Assembly: GCF_035918235.1 (NCBI RefSeq) | Contig: NZ_CP109485.1 | Span: forward strand, 8,525,001-8,589,000 | Origin: Streptomyces sp. NBC_01445 | GTDB taxonomy: Bacteria; Actinomycetota; Actinomycetes; Streptomycetales; Streptomycetaceae | Length of the DNA: 64,000 bases | Direction of reading: 5' to 3' | Shown here: in pieces, positions 33,922 to 42,626 of the stretch | Layout of the letters: each line of letters begins with the position of its first letter | Position numbering within the stretch: position 1 is the first letter of the stretch | Notes under the pieces: generated by a model | Seen by the model: the letters and a program-made list of their open reading frames with translations, nothing else | Database searches by the model: none | What the model was told of the DNA's origin: nothing | Program-made: the position numbers and the translations under genes

Positions 33922-34779
33922 TCAGCCGACCGACACCTTCGTGGCCGACCGCAGCCGGGCCGCGCGGAGGGTCTGTACGAGGAGCGTCGCGATGGTCATC
34001 GGGCCTACGCCACCGGGTACCGGGGTGATGAGGGAGGCGTGCTCCGCGGCCGCCTCGAACTCGACATCGCCGCGATTGTCGGCGTAACCCGCGTCGATCA
34101 CGACAGCCCCCGGCTTGATCCACTCGCCCTTGACCAGACCCGGCGATCCGACCGCCGCCACGACGATGTCGGCCTGCTCGACCTGGGCACGTAGGTCGGT
34201 GGTGCGCGAGTGGCAGTACGTCACGGTCGCATCGCGACCCAGCAGGAGCATCCCCATGGGCTTGCCCAAAATGGCGCTGCGGCCGACGACCACCGCGTGC
34301 CGGCCGACCAGCGGCACGTCGTAGGCGTCGAGCAAGGCCATGATGCCGCCCGGCGTCGCGGAGGCGAAGCCTTCCTCGGTGAAGGCCATGGCGGCGAACG
34401 ACGTGCGGGTCACACCGTCGACGTCTTTGGCCGGGGAGATCGCCTCGAACGCGGCGCGCTCGTCGATGTGGCCGGGGACTGGGTGCTGCAGAAGGATGCC
34501 GTCGACCTCGGGATCGGCCGAGAGGCCGCTGATGACCCGACACAGGTTCTCGGTGTCGATGTCGGCGTCGAGATCGATCCGCCGGGATTCGATGCCGACA
34601 TCCCGGCAGCGGTTGACCTTCATGCGCACATAGGTGTGCGAAGCGGGGTCGTCGCCCACGAGTACGGTCGCCAGTACCGGCCGGCGGTCGTGCTCGAGGA
34701 CGAACTGGTCGACCTGCTTCGTGAGGTCCTGGAGCACCGCCTTCGATGTAGCGCGGCCGTCCAGGAGTTGTGCAGTCAC
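33922..34779 (-). CDS. folD: Bifunctional methylenetetrahydrofolate dehydrogenase / methenyl-THF cyclohydrolase
   Basis: This 285-residue protein has FolD motifs: 'ASHTYVRMKVNRCRDVGI' with the catalytic Lys, 'DGILLQHPVPGHI', 'VVVGRSAILGKPMG' in the NADP fold and 'TPVPGGVGPMTIATLL' near the C terminus. The GTG at 34779 is preferred: GAGG stands 8 bases before it and the protein then begins VTAQLLDG as usual. It oxidises 5,10-methylene-THF to 10-formyl-THF. Placement at the end of an operon with a THF-dependent O-demethylase-like protein and PurU marks it as a dedicated catabolic copy. Confidence 0.93.
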   Translation of the reverse strand: MTAQLLDGRATSKAVLQDLTKQVDQFVLEHDRRPVLATVLVGDDPASHTYVRMKVNRCRDVGIESRRIDLDADIDTENLCRVISGLSADPEVDGILLQHPVPGHIDERAAFEAISPAKDVDGVTRTSFAAMAFTEEGFASATPGGIMALLDAYDVPLVGRHAVVVGRSAILGKPMGMLLLGRDATVTYCHSRTTDLRAQVEQADIVVAAVGSPGLVKGEWIKPGAVVIDAGYADNRGDVEFEAAAEHASLITPVPGGVGPMTIATLLVQTLRAARLRSATKVSVG

Positions 34780-34843
34780 GCGTGTACCTCGCTTCATTCG
34801 CGATCGGGGAATGACGGGAGACATTTCAGTGATGGGCGACCGT

Positions 34844-35716
34844 TCAGAACACGACGGTCTGATTGCCGTTGAGCAGCACCCGGTCCTCGCAGTGCCATGT
34901 CACCGCCCGGGACAGGACCTGCCGCTCCACGTCGGCGCCTCGCCGTTGAAGGTCGGGGGTCGTCTCGTGGTGCGAGACCCGTACGACGTCCTGCTCAATG
35001 ATGGGGCCTTCGTCGAGGTCCTCGGTCACGTAGTGGGCGGTGGCACCGACCAACTTCACACCCCGGTCCCTGGCCTTCTGGTACGGGCCGGCGCCGACGA
35101 ACGCCGGCAGGAAGGAGTGATGGATGTTGATGACAGGAGCGCCGACCTCCTCGAGGAAGTCGCCGGAAATGATCTGCATGTAGCGGGCCAGCACGAGCAG
35201 ATCGATGTTGCCCTTGAGCAGCTTCAGGTGCTCCTTCTCGGCGACATCCTTGGCCCCCTTCTCCACGGGAACGTGGATGAACGGGATACCGAAGCCGCGT
35301 ACGTCCTCGCCCAGGTCGGGGTGGTTGGAGATGACCATGGCGATGTTCATGGGGATCTCGCCGCGGCGCTGTCGCCACAGCAGGTCGAGAAGGCAGTGGT
35401 CGGACTTCGAGGCCATGATGGCGACCCGCTTGGGCTTGCGCGCTTCTATGAGGCGGTAGCTGAGGCCCAGCGAGCCCAGCGCTTCATCGAGCTCGGCGGA
35501 GAGCGTGGGCAAGTGGCCTGCGAGCCCGTCCAAATGGAAGGCGGTGCGCTGGAAGAACCGGCCGCCGGCGGAGCCGGTCGAGTACTGGTCGAGGGAGACG
35601 ACGTTTGCGCCGGCCCGGGCGAGTACGGACGACACCGCCGAGACGATGCCCGGCTGGTCCGCGCCCTGGACGATCAGACGGCCGAGGTCCGGGGTGGGTT
35701 GATCGGGTGCGGGCAT
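34844..35716 (-). CDS. purU: Formyltetrahydrofolate deformylase
   Basis: This 290-residue protein has an N-terminal ACT domain (about residues 12-80, 'LIVQGADQPGIVSAVSSVLA') and a C-terminal formyltransferase-like catalytic domain. The active-site Asn-His is in 'INIHHSFLPAFVGAGPY' and the Asp in 'YVTEDLDEGPIIEQ'. It hydrolyses 10-formyl-THF to formate and THF. The start at 35716 follows AAAGGAT; the longer upstream frame belongs to the neighbour's shadow. With folD downstream and the O-demethylase gene upstream it regenerates free THF from aromatic methoxyl carbons. Confidence 0.93.
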   Translation of the reverse strand: MPAPDQPTPDLGRLIVQGADQPGIVSAVSSVLARAGANVVSLDQYSTGSAGGRFFQRTAFHLDGLAGHLPTLSAELDEALGSLGLSYRLIEARKPKRVAIMASKSDHCLLDLLWRQRRGEIPMNIAMVISNHPDLGEDVRGFGIPFIHVPVEKGAKDVAEKEHLKLLKGNIDLLVLARYMQIISGDFLEEVGAPVINIHHSFLPAFVGAGPYQKARDRGVKLVGATAHYVTEDLDEGPIIEQDVVRVSHHETTPDLQRRGADVERQVLSRAVTWHCEDRVLLNGNQTVVF

Positions 35717-35819
35717 GAAGGTAGATCCTTTCGAGGCATGAGGCCTGGCCTCGGCGGGGGCGTGCGGGGAACGGTCCGCGGCTTCGGAGTTCCCGGCACG
35801 CCCCGTGGTACGGCTCCGA

Positions 35820-37211
35820 TCACGGAGCGGCGACGCCGGAGGGGATGGAGCTGAGGTCGAAGTCCTTGTTGGAGGCCAGTTCCAGGTACGGGAACCGCTC
35901 GACGGTGGCGCGGATCTGCTTGATCCGGCCGCCGTGGTCGCCCCACTGCACGACGACCTCCGTGCCGATCTCGGCGAGGTCCACATCGATCGTGGAGTGC
36001 GAGATCATCTCGCGGTAGTAGTAGGAGTACACCGCCACGGAAGAGATCCCGACCGTCTCGCCGTCCCGGGTGACCAGATCGGCATGGCCGCCGGCCGGAG
36101 CCTGCGGTGTGGTGGGGAATTCGAAGTGCTTGTACTCCTCGCCGGACTCGAACTGCGAGGCGAAGACGTCGAGTACGTCTTCCTTGTTCCACCGCAGCAC
36201 AACCGTCTTGCGACGGCGGTTGGCGGCCTCGGTCTCCAGAGCTTCGCGGCCGATGAAGTCGTGGTCGAACTTGGCCATCCAGCCCCAGTTCACCTCGAAC
36301 GGGGTGCGCAGCCGAGTGCTCAGGTCGTCGGGCTCGGCGCTGCCCGGCAGCGGCCCCTGCACGTGGCCCGGTGGAAGCCCGGCCCCGAACACCGGGTGCG
36401 TGACGAATCCCCGGTCGGCGAACGCGGCCGGTAGGAAGGTGCAGCCCTGCTGCGGAAAGCCGCCCTCGGTGTGATTGACGAGGTAGGTGCGCCAGCCAAG
36501 ACGCTTGAGCCCGAACTCCTTCCCCGCCCGGTACGTCGCGTCGAACGCCGCGGGGCCGTGCTCGACCGGTCCGCGAAGCTCGTACGCCAGGGTTCCGGCC
36601 ATGCCGATCCGGGAAAGTTCGATCTCCGCCGTTCCGTCGATCCCCGGGATGGTGATCGGCTTGACGCCGAGGAACTTCAGGTCGCGCAGCGACTCACCGG
36701 TCAGCCGCTCCAGGACCTGTAGCGAGGTCGGACCGGCGATCTGGAACAGGAAGATGTCCCGCGTCTCGAAGTCCACGTCCAGCCCCACCGATGGCGCAAT
36801 GTACTGCGGCCAAGGCATGGCGGCGAACATACGGAAGCGTTCCTCGCCTTGCCTGACCGCCAGCCCGTGGGTGGCGATGTAGCCGCGCTCGTCGAGCATC
36901 ACGAGGTGCTTGGAGGTGCCGACCGGCCACTTGTAGACGTTGTTGATACTCAGTCGCGAAAGGAACTCCTGCGCGTGCGGACCGCTGAAGATCATCTCGG
37001 GCAGCCCGGTCAGGTTCGACGCCAGATAGGAGCTCGTCTTCCACGACATCGACTCCTGCTTCCAGCCGTCCCCCTCCCATATGTGCAGGCCGCCGAAGAT
37101 GTTCAGGTATGTCGGCACGTCCGCATACGCCGGAACGCCGTGTACGGCCGCCGACCGGAGGTCTGGCGAACCGCCGGGTCCGTCTCCCGCAGTACTTTCT
37201 TTGCTGTCCAT
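35820..37211 (-). CDS. Tetrahydrofolate-dependent aromatic O-demethylase-like protein (LigM/DesA, GcvT fold)
   Basis: This 463-residue GcvT-fold protein is close in length and pattern to LigM and DesA, which move the methyl group of vanillate, 3-O-methylgallate or syringate to THF. 'PEMIFSGPHAQEFLSRLSIN', 'FQIAGPTSLQVLERL', 'MAGTLAYELRGPVEHG' and the C-terminal 'ISHSTIDVDLAEIGTEVVVQ' barrel correspond to GcvT domains 1-3. The adjacent purU and folD genes would process the resulting 5-methyl- or methylene-THF, although no metF is seen here. The exact methoxyaromatic is unknown. The RBS is the purine run GAGAGAGGTG. Confidence 0.85.
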   Translation of the reverse strand: MDSKESTAGDGPGGSPDLRSAAVHGVPAYADVPTYLNIFGGLHIWEGDGWKQESMSWKTSSYLASNLTGLPEMIFSGPHAQEFLSRLSINNVYKWPVGTSKHLVMLDERGYIATHGLAVRQGEERFRMFAAMPWPQYIAPSVGLDVDFETRDIFLFQIAGPTSLQVLERLTGESLRDLKFLGVKPITIPGIDGTAEIELSRIGMAGTLAYELRGPVEHGPAAFDATYRAGKEFGLKRLGWRTYLVNHTEGGFPQQGCTFLPAAFADRGFVTHPVFGAGLPPGHVQGPLPGSAEPDDLSTRLRTPFEVNWGWMAKFDHDFIGREALETEAANRRRKTVVLRWNKEDVLDVFASQFESGEEYKHFEFPTTPQAPAGGHADLVTRDGETVGISSVAVYSYYYREMISHSTIDVDLAEIGTEVVVQWGDHGGRIKQIRATVERFPYLELASNKDFDLSSIPSGVAAP

Positions 37212-37246
37212 TCTTCATGCACCTCTCTCTCGAAGCGGATCCGTGG

Positions 37247-38188
37247 TCAAGCCGACGCGTCGATCTGGTCGTAGCGGACGGACTTGACGCGCTCCATCAC
37301 CGATCGGAGCGATTCGGGCTGCCGACCGGTGAGCCGCTGTACGTGGTGGGAGAGCAGTGCCTGGTAGCCCTCGGCCTGTGCCACGTCCGCCGACACCAGC
37401 TCGTCGCTGGCCCACCGGTGGCCCTCGTCGCTGGCCGGCATGGCCGGGTCGTAGGTGCGGGGGAGGCCGACGGAGTCGAAGTGCGCCAGCCGCTGCTCGC
37501 GGGTCAGGGGCGTGTAGGTGATCGGGACCCCGTGCACCTCGGAGCCGATCCGCACGATGTCGCGCATGCTCAGCAGCTCGGGTCCGGTGATCTCGTAGAC
37601 GGCGCCCGCATGCTCCTCGGGCGCGCGCAGCACAGCGGCGGTGCTGCGGGCCACGTCACTCTTGGCCACGGGGGCGAGGGAGCCCTCGCCGGTCGCCATC
37701 TCCAGCCGGCCGCTTTCCGCTGCGGGCGCCATCCAGATGTTGCTGACGATCTCGGCGTACAGATGGTTGCGTAGGAAGGTGTAGGCAAGCCCGGAGGATC
37801 GCAGGTCCAGTTCGCTCTGGTAGTGGTCCTGAGCGGACAGGGCGGGGTTCTTGGGGTGCTCGCCACCGCCGACGGAGGTGTAGACGATGTGCTTGACCCC
37901 TGCTCCGCGGGCAGCCGCGATCGCGTTGCGGTGCTCTTCGACCCGTCGGCCGAGGTTGAGGCCGCTGATGAGGAAGAGCGTGTCCGCGCCGCGGTAGGCC
38001 GCGTCCAGGGACTCCCGGTCGGTGTAGTCGCCCTGCAGTACGGCGAGACCCTCGGCCGCGCGGTCGGCCAGCTTCTCGGGGGTGCGGGTCACCAGCGCCA
38101 GTTCGGCGCCGGGGCTCGCAGCGAGCAGCAACTTCGTGACGCGGCGCCCGAGGTCTCCCGAGGCTCCGCTGATGACGATTCGGCTCAT
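37247..38188 (-). CDS. NmrA-like NAD(P)-binding protein (atypical SDR)
   Basis: This 313-residue protein starts at the ATG at 38188 so that the dinucleotide motif 'RIVISGASGDLGRRVTKLLL' is at the N terminus; a longer frame upstream to 38308 overlaps the VOC gene. 'LQGDYTDRESLDAAYRGADT', 'IVYTSVGGGEHPKNPALS' and 'YTFLRNHLYAE' are typical of NmrA/QorB-like atypical SDRs, which act as quinone reductases or redox sensors. In a catechol pathway a quinone-reducing role is possible. It lies 35 bases before the O-demethylase-like gene in the same direction. Confidence 0.82.
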   Translation of the reverse strand: MSRIVISGASGDLGRRVTKLLLAASPGAELALVTRTPEKLADRAAEGLAVLQGDYTDRESLDAAYRGADTLFLISGLNLGRRVEEHRNAIAAARGAGVKHIVYTSVGGGEHPKNPALSAQDHYQSELDLRSSGLAYTFLRNHLYAEIVSNIWMAPAAESGRLEMATGEGSLAPVAKSDVARSTAAVLRAPEEHAGAVYEITGPELLSMRDIVRIGSEVHGVPITYTPLTREQRLAHFDSVGLPRTYDPAMPASDEGHRWASDELVSADVAQAEGYQALLSHHVQRLTGRQPESLRSVMERVKSVRYDQIDASA

Positions 38189-38273
38189 GGCAATTCTGCT
38201 ATCTGTTCGGCCGGCGATGCCGGAAAAAAGGGGGGTGGTGGAGCGGATCAGCGTGTGTGGCCCGGGCGGTACG

Positions 38274-39479
38274 TCAGCCCAGGGGGCCCCAGAAGGTCTC
38301 GCCGCCATAGGTGTCGGACAGGGCGGGCAGCGTTTCGGGCCACACGCCGGTCTCGACCTTCCGGCGCTCCGACTGCGGCCGGACCCGGCCGTCCCAGCCG
38401 ACCTGTTCCATGTAGTAGTAGAGCTGCATCACGTGACCGTCCGGGGCGACCGCGTGGATCGCGTAGTCGATTCCCGGGTGGATCTCCGCGGGCAGGTCGA
38501 GGAGCTTGACGCCCTTCTCCTCCAGGAAGGCCTTTGCCGCCCTGAGTTGCTCGTAGGAGCCCAGCTGCACACCGAAGGAGAGCAGGGTGCTGTCGTCCCG
38601 GACACCGAGCACATCGCGCAGTTCGAGCGGGAGCAGCGTCAGGCTGTGATGCTCGGTGTTCGCGCGCAGGAACAGCACGCGGTGCCCGGCGATCTCGCAT
38701 TCCTCGCTCTTGATCAAGCCGAGGCGCTCGATGTAGAAGCGCTCCGCGGCGGCGAGGTCCTCGACGAAGATGCTCACCGGCCCGACCCGTACCGGCTTGA
38801 ACGGCCGGGCCAGCAGAACCCCGCCGACGTCGTACGTCTTCGGGAGCTCGTCCACCCAGCGGTGGCCGGAGGCCAGGTCGATGCCCTCGGCGTGGGCCTC
38901 GGCGAGTTCCGTCGACTCAGCCTTGTACGGCAGGTCGGGGTGGCCGTTCAGCCACGGCCAGGTCACCTCCGGCTTGCTCACGCCGTCCCAGCCGACCTGC
39001 TCGATCCCGTACTCCAGCTCGTTGATGTGGCCGGTCGGGTCCGGGAAGTAGGTATGCCAGTTCGAGCCAGGGTCGCGGCCGTAGCGCTCGATCGGCTGGC
39101 CGAGCGAATCGAGCCACTTGCGCGCCTCGACGACCTCGCGAAGGCTGCCTACCTGCCAGGTGATCTGGTTGACCGTGAGGTCGGGGCGGGCCGGCTCCTC
39201 CATGTGGTCGGACCATGAGCGGGGCATCAGGACGAAGGTGTGGTGGTCGCTGTTGTGCCGCAGGAAGTAGATGCGCTTGTCCGGGACTTCGTCGAGCCAC
39301 GGACCCGGGTCGTACTTCTCCAGGTCGAGGGTGTCGGCCACCGCAAAGCCCAGCAGGTCCCGGTAGAAGGCTGCGGCCTTGCCGGTGTCGTCGACGCTGA
39401 TGCCGAAGTGATTGAGGCGGCGGATCTTGTAGGGGCGGTCGTACAGGACGCCGCCGACCGGGAACTTCTCCGTGGTCAT
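38274..39479 (-). CDS. Double VOC-domain protein (extradiol dioxygenase-like, altered metal site)
   Basis: This 401-residue protein has two homologous halves of about 200 residues; both carry a 'MEQVGWDG/IEQVGWDG' segment and an 'EHHSLTLLP/DHHTFVLMP' segment. In the first half, His24 ('LNHFGIS'), Gln105 ('VNQITWQV') and Glu156 ('NELEYG') occupy the places of the usual His-His-Glu facial triad. The second half lacks the first His ('VGPVSIF') and the Glu ('VMQLYYY'). Canonical enzymes keep the metal in the C-terminal half. So it may be a divergent dioxygenase, isomerase or binding protein. FAH and NmrA-like genes flank it. Confidence 0.8.
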   Translation of the reverse strand: MTTEKFPVGGVLYDRPYKIRRLNHFGISVDDTGKAAAFYRDLLGFAVADTLDLEKYDPGPWLDEVPDKRIYFLRHNSDHHTFVLMPRSWSDHMEEPARPDLTVNQITWQVGSLREVVEARKWLDSLGQPIERYGRDPGSNWHTYFPDPTGHINELEYGIEQVGWDGVSKPEVTWPWLNGHPDLPYKAESTELAEAHAEGIDLASGHRWVDELPKTYDVGGVLLARPFKPVRVGPVSIFVEDLAAAERFYIERLGLIKSEECEIAGHRVLFLRANTEHHSLTLLPLELRDVLGVRDDSTLLSFGVQLGSYEQLRAAKAFLEEKGVKLLDLPAEIHPGIDYAIHAVAPDGHVMQLYYYMEQVGWDGRVRPQSERRKVETGVWPETLPALSDTYGGETFWGPLG

Positions 39480-39490
39480 GCGCTGGCCTC

Positions 39491-40501
39491 TCAGTCGGTC
39501 GGCTTGACGACTTCGTTACGGAGGGTGCCGATCAGAGGGGAGGAGACCTCGACGACGTCGCCGGGCTTGAGGAAGCGGTCGCTCAAGAAGGAGCCGTCCG
39601 CCTGCTGCCGGCTGGAGTCGACCGCAGTGCCCTTGGGCGTGCCGCTGGCGATCAGGTCACCGGGAAGCAGCGTGGTATCCCGGGAGAGGTGCTCGCCGAG
39701 CGCCGCGAACACGTGCACCATGGACTTCGTGTTGCCGCTCTGCCGGACCTCTCCGTTGACCCGGCATTCGATGGGTATGTCCTGGGGATCGATGTCGTCG
39801 TTCACCACGATCCAGGGGCCGATCGTCGCCGACGAATCGAAGTTCTTCGAGTAGGCGAAGTCGGGCCCGAAGGACACATTGTCCCGGACCGACCAGTCGT
39901 TGAAGAGGGTGTAGCCCCACACATGGTCGGTGAACTCGCCGCCCTTGATGTCTCGGCCGGCCTTGCCGATGACGACGGCGACCTCCGCCTCGTAATCGAG
40001 GCGCTCGGTGCGCGCGGGATAGCGCAGCGGGTCACCGTCGGCGGAAACGGCGCGGTGGTCCTTCACGAAGAACTTGGGACCGCCAGCGAGGAGACGGTTG
40101 AGGGTCTCCTCGGTGTCCTTGCCCTGTGAATTCTCGGCGGCACTCTGCATATGGTCGGCGAAGTTCGCCAGGGCACACAGGATGCGGGACTGGCCTTCGA
40201 TCGGAGCGTGCAGCCGGACCTCGTCCAGGGCGAAGCTGAGCTGTACGCCTTCCAGCCCACGAAAGTCCGGTGTCTGGTCCTTCAGGTACGCCAGTGCGCT
40301 CCGGGCGCCGTCAAGGGCTCGGTCTCCCTCCTCGATGAACGCGTTGAGTTGGGCCGGCACCGCTGCGGCGGCCTCGGCGAGCGGCCGGGCGGTCGGAGTG
40401 GTCTCGGCGAGGTACTTCGCGTAGGCCGCGTTGATATCGATGACGCGGTTCTCCTGGACCACACCTACGCGTCGGTCCGGGCCGAATATTGCGATCTTCA
40501 T
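39491..40501 (-). CDS. Fumarylacetoacetate hydrolase family protein
   Basis: This 336-residue FAH-family enzyme has an N-terminal lid domain and a catalytic domain from about residue 105. Metal ligands are in 'RLDYEAEVAVVIG' and 'NDWSVRDNVSFG'; 'GDLIASGTPKGTA' is the C-terminal signature. It probably hydrolyses an acylpyruvate-like ring-cleavage product made by the VOC protein encoded 11 bases downstream. It is the fourth FAH domain in this window. Confidence 0.88.
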   Translation of the reverse strand: MKIAIFGPDRRVGVVQENRVIDINAAYAKYLAETTPTARPLAEAAAAVPAQLNAFIEEGDRALDGARSALAYLKDQTPDFRGLEGVQLSFALDEVRLHAPIEGQSRILCALANFADHMQSAAENSQGKDTEETLNRLLAGGPKFFVKDHRAVSADGDPLRYPARTERLDYEAEVAVVIGKAGRDIKGGEFTDHVWGYTLFNDWSVRDNVSFGPDFAYSKNFDSSATIGPWIVVNDDIDPQDIPIECRVNGEVRQSGNTKSMVHVFAALGEHLSRDTTLLPGDLIASGTPKGTAVDSSRQQADGSFLSDRFLKPGDVVEVSSPLIGTLRNEVVKPTD

Positions 40502-40555
40502 TGCTCTCCTGGTGGCTCTGTATAGGAGGTGGGGATATGTGGAGGCGGCCGATGG

Positions 40556-40936
40556 TCAGGCGGGCGCGGCACCGGGGTCGATACCGACCTTCTCGAGCAG
40601 GGCTCCGCCGGTGGGGGAGAGGCTGTAGATGGCCAGCCGTTGGATCTTTCCGTCGCGGATCGTGAAGAAGTCGCCCAGCAGGACCTCGCGTCCGTCGGTG
40701 AGGAGAGAAATCTCCACGGCGACGTGATCGCCATTGACGACGTACTGCGTGGGGGTCGGCTTCATCACGCCGGGTGCCAGGCCGTTCTCATACATGCGCT
40801 GGATGGCGTCGGCGCCCGTGAGTGTGCCTGCGGTGTTGTGGAGGACCGCGTCCGGTGCGAAGAGGGCGGCCACGGCGCCGGCGTCGGCGTCCTGGACACC
40901 GGCGAAATAGGCTTTGACGACCGATAGGGCATTCAT
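40556..40936 (-). CDS. SnoaL-like / ketosteroid isomerase-fold protein
   Basis: This 126-residue protein is one cone-shaped alpha+beta-barrel domain of the NTF2/SnoaL type: 'VVKAYFAGVQDADAGAVAAL' then 'APDAVLHNTAGTLTGADAIQ' and 'REVLLGDFFTIRDGKIQRLA'. The Asp-rich start and barrel could shape an isomerase or hydratase pocket. Similar small proteins accompany aromatic and polyketide oxidation, but no reaction can be assigned. It lies between the ALDH and FAH genes in the same minus-strand run. Confidence 0.8.
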   Translation of the reverse strand: MNALSVVKAYFAGVQDADAGAVAALFAPDAVLHNTAGTLTGADAIQRMYENGLAPGVMKPTPTQYVVNGDHVAVEISLLTDGREVLLGDFFTIRDGKIQRLAIYSLSPTGGALLEKVGIDPGAAPA

Positions 40937-40975
40937 CTTGTCCTGGGGTCCTTTCTCGCTGTTCCGGGAACTCCC

Positions 40976-42454
40976 TTAGGCCGGGAGGTACTTCGCCGAG
41001 GCGTAGACAGACTTGTATTCGAGGTAGGCGGCGATTCCCTCCGGGCCGAGCTCTCTGCCGATACCCGAGTCCTTGAATCCGCCGAAGGGCGCGCCGAGAT
41101 CGAGGGTGTAGTAATTGAGCCCGATCGTTCCTGTACGGACTCGCCGTGCTACTGCGAGCGCCCGGTCCTCGTCGGCACTCCAGACGGAGCCGCCGAGGCC
41201 GAAGTTGCTGTCGTTGGCGATCCGGACTGCGTCCGCATCGTCGTCGAACGGGATGAGGGCCAGGACGGGGCCGAACACCTCCTCGCGGGCGAGGTGTTCG
41301 GAGTTGTGGACGTCGGCGAAGACGGTCGGCTGCACGAACCAGCCCCGGCTCAGGTGGTCAGGCCGGCCGCCGCCGGTGACGAGACGGGCGTCCGATCCCT
41401 TGGCGATCTCGATGTGACGCAGAACCCGCTCGAGGTGGCCCTGTGTGGCCATCGGGCCCATTGTCACCGAGGGGTCGAGCGGGTCGCCGAGCCGGTACGC
41501 GTCGGCGAATCCCGCGATGGCGTCGACGACTTCGTCGTAGCGGGACCGGGCGATGAGGATGCGCGACTGGGTCGTGCAGGTCTGGCTGTTGTTGAGGAAG
41601 GCCGCGTTGCCCAGGCCTGCGAGCAGGGTTTCGACGTTCCCGTCCTCAAGGAAGATCGCGGCTGACTTGCCTCCCAGCTCCAGGGTGACCCGGCGCACCA
41701 GGCGGCCGCACTCCTGGCCGATGGCCCGGCCGGTCGCGGTGGACCCGGTGAAGGCGATCTTGTCGACCATGGGGTGCGACACCAGCGCGGCTCCGGCATC
41801 GCGGTCGCCCAGCACGATGTTCAGCACGCCCGCGGGCAGTCCGGCCTCCTGGGCTGCGTCGGCGAAGACGTAGGCGTCAAGCGCTGTCTCCGGCGACGGC
41901 TTCAGGACCACCGTGCAGCCTGCGGCCAGAGCCGGCGCGATCTTGAACATGGCGAGTGCTTGGGGGAAGTTCCACGGCGTTATCGCGCCGACCACACCGA
42001 CCGGTTCGCGTCGCACGATGGTCGCCCCGGCCTGGCTCGCCCGCACCTCCTCCAGGGGCAGGTTCTCGACGACGTCGGCGTACATCCGCAGCAGACCGGC
42101 AGGAGCACCGCCGTTCAGCATCTGGGACAGCGCGATCGGCATGCCGTTCTCCCGGCTGACCAGGGTCGCGGTATCACCGGCGCGCTTGTCCAGCGCATCC
42201 GCGAACCTGCGCAGGACCGCCGCACGCTCGGCCGCGGTGGTCCGGCCCCAGGGGCCCTCGTCCAGTGCGTGGCGGGCGGCGCGGACGGCGGCGTCGATGT
42301 CCGCCGCGGTGCCGAGCGAGGCGACGCCGATGCGCTCCCCGGTGGCGGCCTCGATCTGTTCCTGTACGCGGTCGCCGCTGGGGGCGGCCCACGTGCCGTC
42401 GATGAAGAAGTATTTCCGGTCCAGGTCACCGGTCCGCTCGACGCTGAGGGACAT
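40976..42454 (-). CDS. Aldehyde dehydrogenase
   Basis: This 492-residue NAD(P)+-dependent ALDH has 'TPWNFPQALAMFKIAPALAA', catalytic Glu in 'LELGGKSAAIF', and catalytic Cys in 'NNSQTCTTQSRILIARSRYD'. The 'YTLDLGAPFGGFKDSGIGRE' tail groups it with broad aromatic/aliphatic ALDHs such as vanillin or phenylacetaldehyde types. It probably oxidises an aldehyde, for example vanillin or a methoxybenzaldehyde, before O-demethylation; this is context-based inference. A conserved 24-bp regulatory element lies about 95 bases upstream, and a new promoter is likely there. Confidence 0.9.
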   Translation of the reverse strand: MSLSVERTGDLDRKYFFIDGTWAAPSGDRVQEQIEAATGERIGVASLGTAADIDAAVRAARHALDEGPWGRTTAAERAAVLRRFADALDKRAGDTATLVSRENGMPIALSQMLNGGAPAGLLRMYADVVENLPLEEVRASQAGATIVRREPVGVVGAITPWNFPQALAMFKIAPALAAGCTVVLKPSPETALDAYVFADAAQEAGLPAGVLNIVLGDRDAGAALVSHPMVDKIAFTGSTATGRAIGQECGRLVRRVTLELGGKSAAIFLEDGNVETLLAGLGNAAFLNNSQTCTTQSRILIARSRYDEVVDAIAGFADAYRLGDPLDPSVTMGPMATQGHLERVLRHIEIAKGSDARLVTGGGRPDHLSRGWFVQPTVFADVHNSEHLAREEVFGPVLALIPFDDDADAVRIANDSNFGLGGSVWSADEDRALAVARRVRTGTIGLNYYTLDLGAPFGGFKDSGIGRELGPEGIAAYLEYKSVYASAKYLPA

Positions 42455-42626
42455 GTTTTCTCCTGCCTGTCACATGACGGACATCGCTGATAAACAAAGG
42501 ATGTTGGGCGGGGGGTGCAATTGGCGATGCCGGGAATGTTCGGTCGCTCATGCATGCGCTGCATGAGTGCATTCGAGGCTCGGTGGTCGAGGCGGCAGGC
42601 CGTCCGAACCGCCCGCGGCGCAGGGG
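42455..42626. other. Promoter gap within the minus-strand run
   Basis: This 172-base gap is the largest inside the 12-gene run. It carries the element at 42548-42571 shared with 57015-57038, so the ALDH-to-folD part probably has its own regulated promoter. Confidence 0.5.
42548..42571 (-). promoter_or_regulatory. Conserved regulatory element, copy E
   Basis: TCATGCA-TGCGC-TGCATGA is a perfect 7-5-7 inverted repeat (42548-42566), followed by GTGCA. Nineteen of 24 positions match the element at 57015-57038. On the minus strand similarity continues into the next 25 bases. It is upstream of the ALDH gene; the regulator is unknown. Confidence 0.55.

Noticed and set aside
37201..37225. TTCATGCACC resembling half of the shared 24-bp element
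   Set aside because: It is the complement of the O-demethylase ribosome-binding region (GAGAGAGGTGCATGAAGA) and lacks the second half of the element.
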